DNA from: Planctomycetaceae bacterium
Lineage (GTDB): Bacteria > Planctomycetota > Planctomycetia > Pirellulales > Thermoguttaceae
Assembly (NCBI GenBank): GCA_031259095.1
Contig: JAIRLW010000637.1
Coordinates: 1 to 5,768 of the forward strand
Length of the DNA: 5,768 bases
Reading direction: 5' to 3'
In this document: positions 1 to 4,661 of the stretch, piece after piece
Layout: each line of letters begins with the position of its first letter
Numbering within the stretch: the first letter of the stretch is position 1
Made by a program: the position numbers and the translations under genes
Notes under the pieces: model-generated
Database searches by the model: none
What the model saw: only the letters and a program-made list of their open reading frames with translations
What the model was told of the DNA's origin: nothing

Positions 1-228
1 CCAAGCGTTCACGATGTTAGAAAACATTTGAAACGTATGGGAATGGTACGCCGGCATTACGAACATCTTCGGGATACACGTAAGATCTTTATCGGCGGAA
101 TTGCCGGAACGGTTTTTCCTAATACGGTTAAAGATGCGGCAATAGAATCCGGTTTTTTCGTGTTCACTCCGAGCGGTGATACCATGACAATTGATGTTCC
201 AAAAAATTTTAAGCCGCGTGAGTTTTAG
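1..228 (+). CDS. C-terminal end of a PD-(D/E)XK nuclease-like coiled-coil protein (DUF3782-like), 5' truncated by the window
   Basis: The frame is open from the first base, so the real start lies outside the window; a TTG at 28 and the later ATGs are internal. The visible 75 residues start with a basic helix (PSVHDVRKHLKRM, then VRRHYEHL). Next comes KIFIGGIAGTVFPNTVKDAA, then GFFVFTPSGDTMTID, and the protein ends VPKNFKPREF. From memory, this matches the ending of multicopy bacterial proteins with a coiled coil followed by a restriction-endonuclease-like fold, which typically end with an 'AGAV ... GFYV..QSGD.v.I..P..F.PREW' pattern. The helix after the 'VK.KPSVHDV' position would follow the last catalytic strand, so the active-site residues should lie upstream of the window. 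The cellular role of the family is not established. The stop is 12 bases before the next small ORF. The family call is moderately sure; the protein being real is very likely. Confidence 0.7.
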   Translation, partial: PSVHDVRKHLKRMGMVRRHYEHLRDTRKIFIGGIAGTVFPNTVKDAAIESGFFVFTPSGDTMTIDVPKNFKPREF

Positions 229-240
229 AAGGAAACCCAA

Positions 241-306
241 ATGAAAATTAACAACGTAAAACGGTTTATTGGTTTATCGGTTATTTCGTACACGGTTTTG
301 ATTTGA
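241..306 (+). other. 21-codon ORF with strong ribosome binding site, possibly a truncated gene start
   Basis: AAGGAA at 229-234 lies six bases before this ATG, directly after the preceding stop codon. The ORF encodes MKINNVKRFIGLSVISYTVLI and then stops at TGA (304-306). The peptide has a basic N-terminus followed by a hydrophobic stretch, like the beginning of a signal peptide or a small membrane peptide. Reading through the TGA adds only YSSGEIN before a TAA at 328-330, so a single nonsense mutation would not restore a long protein. It may be a real tiny membrane peptide, or the 5' stub of a gene lost by deletion. I do not recognise it. Confidence 0.3.
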
Positions 307-342
307 TACAGTTCCGGTGAAATAAATTAAAAATCGGTTCTC

Positions 343-371
343 TTGAAAAGACGGTTCATTTAAGGTAATAT
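343..371 (+). promoter_or_regulatory. Candidate sigma-70-type promoter for the oxidoreductase gene
   Basis: TTGAAA (343-348) and TAATAT (366-371) are separated by exactly 17 bases. They match the -35 consensus at five of six and the -10 consensus at four of six positions. Transcription would begin near 378, giving a leader of about 87 bases before the ATG at 465. The predicted start falls inside the inverted repeat at 375-393. This is a consensus match only. Confidence 0.45.
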
Positions 372-374
372 GGT

Positions 375-393
375 TAATGTCTTTTTGACATTA
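375..393. promoter_or_regulatory. Perfect 7-bp inverted repeat at the predicted transcription start (candidate operator)
   Basis: TAATGTC (375-381) and GACATTA (387-393) are exact reverse complements around a TTTTT spacer. The repeat sits just downstream of the candidate -10 box, so a bound dimeric repressor would block initiation. As RNA it would be a short hairpin at the 5' end of the leader. No regulator gene for it is visible here. Confidence 0.35.
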
Positions 394-438
394 TGATAAC
401 GTTTTCCAGTACATAATAACAATTCATCCTTTAACATC

Positions 439-453
439 GCCGAGAAAATCGGC
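439..453 (+). other. Short stem-loop just before the oxidoreductase start codon
   Basis: GCCGA (439-443) pairs with TCGGC (449-453) across a GAAAA loop, ending 11 bases before the ATG at 465. No Shine-Dalgarno sequence is visible in front of this ATG. The hairpin occupies the place where one would be expected and could influence ribosome access. The stem is only 5 bp, so it may be chance. Confidence 0.25.
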
Positions 454-464
454 ATTGAACTACG

Positions 465-2243
465 ATGACTGAAACAACATCTTCCCATTGTGATTGTTCC
501 CGACGTGATTTTCTCAAAGGCGGAGTTCTTGCGGCGGCAGTTCCGGCGGTTGGCGCCGGAGCGTTTTATTTTGGTTACAACGCAACACATGGACATCCGA
601 TTCGTGTTGGAGTTGTCGGCACCGGCGACGAAGGACAAGTTCTTCTCGGCGCGATCAACCCGGAATATATTGAGGTTAAATCAATCGCCGACATCCGACC
701 ATACAACCAATATCGTGCATTTTATGGCGATGTGTCTTCGCCGGTCGCACTCAAAGCCCGAAGAGGTCTTCTTGATGTTTATAACTGGAAAACAGAACAC
801 GAAGCACGGAAACATGTTAAGGTTTATACCGATTATCGGGAACTCATTAGAAACGCGAAACAAGATGGTCTTGAAGCGATCATTATCGGTTTACCGTTAC
901 ATTTGCACGCGCCGGCGGCGGTGTACGCGATGCGTCAGGGGTTGCACGTTCTGACCGAAAAACTGATGGGACATAGTGTTGCAAATTGTAAAGAGATGGC
1001 TCGTGCCGCCGCCGAAACACATAAACATCTCGCAACCGGTCATCAACGGCATTACAATATTTTGTATCAAGATGCGGTTGATCAAATTCGTCGCGGATTG
1101 CTTGGAAACATTCATTACATCCGCGCTCAATGGCATCGGAATAATTCGCCCGGCGGTGATAGTTGGCAAATGCCAATGCCGAAAGAGATTAAACCGACAG
1201 ACTTGCAAGCGGCAAGACTCGAAAATGAACTTCGGGCTTGGAAACGAGAATTGAATAACGCGCGTGGTGCCGCGATTGAAGAATGGTCAAAAAAAGTTGC
1301 GCTTAAAGAAGCACAGATTGCCGATTATGTTTTGGCAAACGGAGGACCTTATCTTGGACTGGAACTCAAATCGGCAAAAGATTATGGTTACGAAGACGGA
1401 GTGTTTGAAGGAAGCGGCGAAAAATATGAACGTCCTGCCGCCGAAGAATTATTACGTTGGCGGCTTTGGCGGCGAACCGGCGGCGGTTTGATGGTTGAAC
1501 TCGGTTCACACCAACTCGATGCCGCCAGCATTTTTCTTGCGGCAAACCGTGATTATTATCTTGATCAAACCGGAAGTGCCGCACCGCGTGGTGAAAAGGT
1601 TCATCCGCTTAAAGTTCACGTTTCGGCGAACCGTAACATTTTCCAACTTGACCGTGAAGCCAATGACCATATTACGACGTTGGTTGAATTTCCGGCGCCG
1701 GATTACAACGACCAAACTCCGGCAGGGCGTAAACGGAAAATTTGCGTTCAATATTCAACAATTAACGGTAACGGTTTTGGCGGTTACGGTGAAATTGTTT
1801 ACGGAACCGATGGAACATTGGTTTTGGAAACGGAAAGTGATTCGCAGTTATTCCGCAGCGGCGATTCGGGAAGTAAAGTTTCGGCGAAAGCGGAAAGTGC
1901 CGCATTGGACACACAATCAAGCGGTCCGGCTCAAACAGCGGTGAGCGGTGCTGTGAAAGCGGAAGTGAGTCGGGGTTATGCGGAGGAGTTGGAACATTGG
2001 GCGTGGTGTATCCGGGTGAACCCGAACAATTCCGATCCAAACTTGCAGCCGCGTTGTAATCCCAAAGTCGCGCTGGTTGATTCGGTGATTGCTCTCGTAA
2101 CAAATATTGCCGCCGACGAAGGTAAAAGTGTTACATTTGACGAAAAATGGTTTGATCCTTTCGACGACGCCACACCCGAAATGGACATTCTCAAAGACCC
2201 CAGCGGTAAACCGGATTTGAATAAACAAATTTATTCCGTTTAA
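465..2243 (+). CDS. Gfo/Idh/MocA-family NAD(P)-dependent oxidoreductase with Tat signal
   Basis: This 592-residue protein is a probable exported sugar or polyol oxidoreductase; the substrate is unknown. A twin-arginine motif SRRDFLK (residues 12-18) and a hydrophobic stretch to about residue 38 indicate Tat export, as is usual for planctomycete members. This motif position supports the start at 465. The Rossmann nucleotide-binding domain begins at residue 46 (IRVGVVGTGDEG, glycines 52, 54 and 57). The catalytic-lysine motif is TEKLMGH (E165, K166), with Leu where many family members have Pro (EKP). GHQRHYN follows at 192-198. GGGLMVELGSHQLD (339-352, with H349 and D352) is the typical C-terminal domain motif. 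Residues of roughly 240-335 form a charged, helix-prone insertion, making the protein longer than the usual 350-450. No Shine-Dalgarno sequence is seen. The gene is clearly richer in G+C than the toxin-antitoxin genes downstream. Confidence 0.93.
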   Translation: MTETTSSHCDCSRRDFLKGGVLAAAVPAVGAGAFYFGYNATHGHPIRVGVVGTGDEGQVLLGAINPEYIEVKSIADIRPYNQYRAFYGDVSSPVALKARRGLLDVYNWKTEHEARKHVKVYTDYRELIRNAKQDGLEAIIIGLPLHLHAPAAVYAMRQGLHVLTEKLMGHSVANCKEMARAAAETHKHLATGHQRHYNILYQDAVDQIRRGLLGNIHYIRAQWHRNNSPGGDSWQMPMPKEIKPTDLQAARLENELRAWKRELNNARGAAIEEWSKKVALKEAQIADYVLANGGPYLGLELKSAKDYGYEDGVFEGSGEKYERPAAEELLRWRLWRRTGGGLMVELGSHQLDAASIFLAANRDYYLDQTGSAAPRGEKVHPLKVHVSANRNIFQLDREANDHITTLVEFPAPDYNDQTPAGRKRKICVQYSTINGNGFGGYGEIVYGTDGTLVLETESDSQLFRSGDSGSKVSAKAESAALDTQSSGPAQTAVSGAVKAEVSRGYAEELEHWAWCIRVNPNNSDPNLQPRCNPKVALVDSVIALVTNIAADEGKSVTFDEKWFDPFDDATPEMDILKDPSGKPDLNKQIYSV

Positions 2244-2245
2244 AT

Positions 2246-2264
2246 GTAACTATTCGATAGTTAC
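2246..2264 (+). other. Perfect 8-bp stem-loop directly after the oxidoreductase stop codon
   Basis: GTAACTAT (2246-2253) pairs with ATAGTTAC (2257-2264) around a TCG loop, starting three bases after the TAA. The following bases are CCCCGAAG, not a T-run, so this is not a standard intrinsic terminator. It may stabilise the 3' end of the mRNA or be the edge of the repeat-like stretch that follows. Confidence 0.4.
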
Positions 2265-2280
2265 CCCGAAGAAGCAATAA

Positions 2281-2376
2281 AGAATAGCGTAGGACAACGC
2301 CCTACGAAAATATTCCAAACAGACAATGCCCCATAAGGAACAACACGTGATTAACCCGTATGTTTTGGTTTACGGG
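2281..2376. repeat. Candidate dispersed palindromic repeat (two stem-loops)
   Basis: CGTAGG (2288-2293) pairs with CCTACG (2301-2306) around ACAACGC, and CCCGTA (2355-2360) pairs with TACGGG (2371-2376) around a ten-base loop. The text AGCGTAGGACAACGCCCTACG, with a GCCCCATAAGGAAC stretch after it, resembles from memory small non-coding dispersed repeats found between genes in planctomycetes and other bacteria. Only one copy is present here, so repetition itself cannot be seen. It lies between the oxidoreductase gene and the toxin-antitoxin operon and contains no gene. Confidence 0.4.
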
Positions 2377-2385
2377 CGCATAACG

Positions 2386-2420
2386 CAATATTCATGTAAA
2401 TTTTGTATCACATAATATTG
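2386..2420. promoter_or_regulatory. Candidate operator/promoter of the toxin-antitoxin operon
   Basis: CAATATT (2386-2392) and AATATTG (2414-2420) are exact reverse complements. Allowing one bulged base, ATG (2394-2396) and CAT (2411-2413) extend the pairing to ten positions. CATAAT (2411-2416) or TAATAT (2413-2418) could serve as the -10 box, with no good -35 box seen. Type II antitoxins usually bind such inverted repeats in their own promoter. The ribbon-helix-helix N-terminus of the antitoxin would be the DNA-binding part. A Shine-Dalgarno GGAG follows at 2420-2423, seven bases before the ATG. Confidence 0.4.
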
Positions 2421-2430
2421 GAGAACAAAA

Positions 2431-2694
2431 ATGGCAACGGATTTAGTGATTGATAATAATTTGTTAGAAACAGCGTTTGTTATTGGCGGATTGAAAACTA
2501 AAAATGATACCGTCAATTTGGCGTTAAATGAATTTATTCGAAGACGAAAACATCTCCCAATAGACGAATACAATAGCCTGTTGGAAACAAACTACCTGCT
2601 GTCCAATAAAGCCAATGCAGAACACTTACAAAAATCTATCGAACAACATAAATCGGGAAAAATAAAGAAGAAAAAATTATACGAATATGAATAA
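2431..2694 (+). CDS. Chimeric type II antitoxin: VapB-type N-terminus, YefM-type C-terminus
   Basis: This 87-residue antitoxin should bind and neutralise the YoeB toxin encoded next and repress the operon. Residues 1-40 (MATDLVIDNNLLETA, GGLKTKNDTVNLALNEF, IRRRK) are a VapB-type ribbon-helix-helix domain: a short strand, then two helices, with the family's 'GLKTK..tVn.AL.Efi.RR' pattern. Residues 43-78 (DEYNSLLETNYLLSNKANA, then HLQKSIEQHKSGK) match the C-terminal toxin-binding half of YefM/Phd antitoxins, where E. coli YefM has EEYNSLEETAYLL and SPANARRL. The YefM N-terminal fold is absent. The tail (KIKKKKLYEYE) is strongly basic. The start is supported by GGAG seven bases upstream. The gene overlaps the toxin gene by 8 bases (ATGAATAA), implying translational coupling. 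The alternative reading, an ordinary YefM, is contradicted by the N-terminus. Confidence 0.85.
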   Translation: MATDLVIDNNLLETAFVIGGLKTKNDTVNLALNEFIRRRKHLPIDEYNSLLETNYLLSNKANAEHLQKSIEQHKSGKIKKKKLYEYE

Positions 2695-2950
2695 ATTATT
2701 TACTGAACAGGCTTGGAATGATTATCTCTATTGGATTGAAACAGATAAAAAGCAGGTAAAACGGATAAATACTTTAATTCGAGAGATTGACCGATCTCCC
2801 AAAGAAGGAATAGGAAAACCTGAACCTTTAAAAGCTAATTTAAGTGGATATTGGTCAAGAAGAATAGATTCAGAACATAGAATTGTCTATGCGATTGAAA
2901 AAGATAAGATTGTCTATATTTCTTTTAGATTTCATTACGACAATAAATGA
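2687..2950 (+). CDS. yoeB: YoeB-family mRNA interferase toxin (Txe/YoeB)
   Basis: The product is a ribosome-dependent endoribonuclease that cuts mRNA in the A site and stops translation when its antitoxin is degraded. The 87 residues align almost without gaps with E. coli YoeB (84 residues): WNDYLYWIETDKKQVKRIN near the start, GKPEPLKANLSGYWSRRI (43-60), EHRIVYAI (63-70) and FHY at the end. The catalytic residues known from E. coli, E46, R65 and H83 with Y84, occur at the same positions, so the toxin should be active. It starts inside the last codons of the antitoxin gene. In a 240-base sample the gene has about 32% G+C, lower than the oxidoreductase gene, which fits acquisition from elsewhere. 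A vapC fossil follows. Confidence 0.95.
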   Translation: MNKLFTEQAWNDYLYWIETDKKQVKRINTLIREIDRSPKEGIGKPEPLKANLSGYWSRRIDSEHRIVYAIEKDKIVYISFRFHYDNK

Positions 2951-3002
2951 AAAAGAGTTTGGGGTTATTGAGTAAATGGTAATATTTCAGTGAAATTTTT
3001 TA

Positions 3003-3190
3003 TTTGATGACAAAGTTGCGGTAACAACAATAGATTATGAATTAGCGGCTGAATATTCAAATTATATGCAGAAGAAATGGGATACAAGGATCAAATACGG
3101 ATTTTGATATGCGCCGCCGCTGTTAGAAATAACTTTGAAATATTTACAGAGGATAATGATTTTAATCAATATAAAAATATTTGCCTATAA
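3003..3190 (+). pseudogene. vapC: Broken vapC: C-terminal half of a PIN-domain toxin with frameshifts
   Basis: Three frames must be joined to read this PIN-domain toxin fragment. Frame one (3006-3062) gives DDKVAVTTIDYELAAEYSN. Frame two (3067-3105) gives CRRNGIQGSNTDF. Frame three (3104-3190) gives LICAAAVRNNFEIFTEDNDF and then NQYKNICL before TAA. The joined text matches the end of VapC toxins ('LAAe..N.CR.kGIQGSNTDFLICA.A.R....IFT.D.DF'), including the late acidic residues of the active site (D in NTDF, D in TEDNDF). Shifts fall near 3063-3066 and 3103-3106. A further shift may extend the remnant upstream to about 2983. The N-terminal half with the first catalytic Asp is missing. VapC toxins are RNases encoded directly after VapB, and here the nearest upstream VapB part is the N-terminus of the chimeric antitoxin. 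The family is confident; it cannot make a working toxin. Confidence 0.8.
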
Positions 3191-3191
3191 A

Positions 3192-3212
3192 ATTGTTTGA
3201 TATAAAAACAAT
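3192..3212. promoter_or_regulatory. 7-bp inverted repeat beside the promoter of the GYF_2 gene
   Basis: ATTGTTT (3192-3198) and AAACAAT (3206-3212) are exact reverse complements around GATATAA. The right arm touches the candidate -35 box. It could be a regulator site, but the region is very A+T-rich and such matches arise easily by chance. No T-run follows, so it is not an intrinsic terminator for the operon upstream. Confidence 0.2.
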
Positions 3213-3240
3213 AACAATTAAAAATATTTAACACTATAAT
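3211..3240 (+). promoter_or_regulatory. Candidate promoter giving a leaderless transcript
   Basis: A perfect TATAAT (3235-3240) is preceded, after 18 bases, by ATAACA (3211-3216, four of six matches to the -35 consensus). Counting seven bases from the -10 box puts the first transcribed base at 3247, the A of the ATG. No Shine-Dalgarno sequence is present, as expected for a leaderless mRNA. Confidence 0.5.
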
Positions 3241-3246
3241 ATTACG

Positions 3247-4287
3247 ATGCCGTCTCAATGGTTTACGAAAAAGCCGAATGAAGACAAACGCGGTCCGTTT
3301 TCGGACAGTGAATTGAAACATTTTGCCCGTACCGGCGAACTTTTGGTAACAGATTTGGTTTGGCGTGAAGGGATGCCGCAAGCGGTTCCTGCTTCGAAAA
3401 TTAAGGGATTATTTCCAGAATCCCAATCAATTATTCCGCCGCCTGTTCCGCCTCAGATTATTTCATCTTCGGTTTCACCGCCGCCGTTGGTTGATCCGAG
3501 CAATTTCGATGCATTGGTTGCCGGTCTTGTACTAACGCAACAAATACCAACTCAACAAAGTGTAACAGGTTATGTTCCCAACCGTACGGCATCACGAGCG
3601 GTATCAAAAGAAGATGACGATGATGAAAACGATGTTTTTAGTTGGTATCGACCTGGCGATCCTCGTGCTCCTATTCTTGTCAATTCGGTAACTTTTTGGC
3701 GGGCAATTCACGCAATCGGAAGTAAAAACAAAGCATTTTATTTTTTATTACCGATTATTGTTGCGATACCGTTTGGTTTTCTATTTGGAATTATTAACGC
3801 AATAATTCCTATTTTCATTATCAATTGGCTTATTTTATTTGTTGTTTGTGCCGGTTTTGGTGAAGCGATTTTTCAATGTTTTCGTTTGGCGGGAGTTAAC
3901 GTTAAATTATTTTCGATAGGATATGGATTTTTGATTGGATTATTAACGTGTTATTTTTTTCTTGCCGGAGGATTATTTACGGGTTACAATCTTAATGTAG
4001 GAAAAGAGGAACCGCCGCTTAGTTTGATTCAATCGGCAATGCCGAATAGTATTGTGTGGTATGTTAAAACCCAAGCAGAAACAATGTCCATTGGAAAATA
4101 CGGCAGACGGACACCGCCGAACCGTTATATTAATTACTCCTTTATGTTTATTGATTTATTTATTATTGTGTTGACGATAAGTGCCGGAGCAGGAGGCGGA
4201 CGACAAAATTTTTCAAACAGATCTGACAAATCCGGCGAATCAGAAGATGATAAAATTGTCAAAAGGCTCGGTATTGATCGATTTTGA
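3247..4287 (+). CDS. GYF_2 (DUF4339) domain integral membrane protein
   Basis: The function is unknown. Residues 4-56 form a GYF_2 domain: QWFTKKPNEDKRGPFSDSEL, then LVWREGMPQAVPASKIKGLF, with the conserved WF, GPF and LVWREGM positions. This small domain, frequent in planctomycetes, is thought to bind proline-rich peptides. A low-complexity linker with proline runs (PPPVPP at 64-69, SPPP at 77-80) and an acidic patch (EDDDDEND, 122-129) follows. Probable membrane segments lie at about 163-181, 183-205, 222-245 and 299-316. The C-terminus is hydrophilic and ends DDKIVKRLGIDRF. The GYF_2 domain should therefore be cytoplasmic and attached to a small membrane bundle. The proline runs in the same protein could be its own ligand. 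The start follows from the domain beginning at residue 4 and the promoter upstream. A second ORF overlaps the 3' end. Confidence 0.85.
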   Translation: MPSQWFTKKPNEDKRGPFSDSELKHFARTGELLVTDLVWREGMPQAVPASKIKGLFPESQSIIPPPVPPQIISSSVSPPPLVDPSNFDALVAGLVLTQQIPTQQSVTGYVPNRTASRAVSKEDDDDENDVFSWYRPGDPRAPILVNSVTFWRAIHAIGSKNKAFYFLLPIIVAIPFGFLFGIINAIIPIFIINWLILFVVCAGFGEAIFQCFRLAGVNVKLFSIGYGFLIGLLTCYFFLAGGLFTGYNLNVGKEEPPLSLIQSAMPNSIVWYVKTQAETMSIGKYGRRTPPNRYINYSFMFIDLFIIVLTISAGAGGGRQNFSNRSDKSGESEDDKIVKRLGIDRF

Positions 4288-4531
4288 TTTAGGCAGTATT
4301 TTTATACAAATAATATTTTCGCAATTTATTACGAAGTTTTCTGTCAACCACAAAAATGCCTTATATCATTATTTGATTGCGAAGGGATTCACGGTTGAGA
4401 CCGATGGGAACAAAATTATCGGAACAAAATCATCGGATGAATTAGTTGCAGAATTTGACGACCAAAACCGAATGTTGTCATTAAACGGAAATATAAACGC
4501 TAAACCAAAGAAAAAATGGCGGTTCTTTTAA
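4247..4531 (+). CDS. Small hypothetical protein overlapping the end of the GYF_2 gene
   Basis: I do not recognise this protein. From the ATG at 4247 it has 94 residues; a GTG at 4181 would give 116. The first half (IKLSKGSVLIDFDLGSIFIQ and on) lies partly within the overlapping gene in the +1 frame and is less convincing. The second half (from about 4351) looks like a real folded domain: NALYHYLIAKGFTVETDG, IIGTKSSDELVAEFDD, then LSLNGN and a basic KPKKKWRFF end. No ribosome binding site is evident. It may be a translationally coupled gene, or a decayed gene that lost its true start. A frameshift extension of the GYF_2 protein is less likely because that protein's own tail looks natural. No terminator is visible after it. 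Confidence 0.45.
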   Translation: MIKLSKGSVLIDFDLGSIFIQIIFSQFITKFSVNHKNALYHYLIAKGFTVETDGNKIIGTKSSDELVAEFDDQNRMLSLNGNINAKPKKKWRFF

Positions 4532-4647
4532 TATTTTGTTTCTAAAATAATATCTGATTGTCATACAAAATATATTAACAAGTTTATGAACAATACAAAC
4601 CAATATTAGATCAAAAAGTTTTCTGTATCATTTTTAATTTTTTACCA

Positions 4648-4653
4648 TATATT
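4648..4653 (+). promoter_or_regulatory. Weak candidate -10 box before the ATPase gene
   Basis: TATATT lies nine bases before the ATG at 4662, which would put the transcription start at about 4660 and give a nearly leaderless mRNA, as for the GYF_2 gene. No convincing -35 box is seen. The surrounding 130 bases (4532-4661) are very A+T-rich and hold no gene or other clear signal. Confidence 0.25.
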
Positions 4654-4661
4654 ACATACTC

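Noticed and set aside
241..330. Lipoprotein gene with a nonsense or recoded TGA in its lipobox
   Set aside because: Restoring a Cys at the TGA would give VLIC, with Ile where Gly, Ala or Ser is required, and the frame ends seven codons later. TGA also ends yoeB and the GYF_2 gene, so recoding is not supported.
385..417. Second promoter using the perfect TTGACA at 385-390
   Set aside because: The best -10 match (CATAAT, 412-417) is 21 bases away, too far, and the TTGACA is explained as part of the inverted repeat.
360..2228. Many open frames on the minus strand and in other plus frames across the oxidoreductase gene
   Set aside because: They show no recognisable domains, are rich in Arg, Asn and His as expected from reading a coding strand in the wrong frame, and are fully covered by a well-supported gene.
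2246..2264. Intrinsic terminator for the oxidoreductase gene
   Set aside because: The hairpin is perfect but is followed by CCCCGAAG with no T-run.
4532..4549. TATTTT / AAAATA hairpin after the small ORF as a terminator
   Set aside because: It contains only A-T pairs, is six bases long and lies in A+T-rich DNA, so it is not distinguishable from chance.
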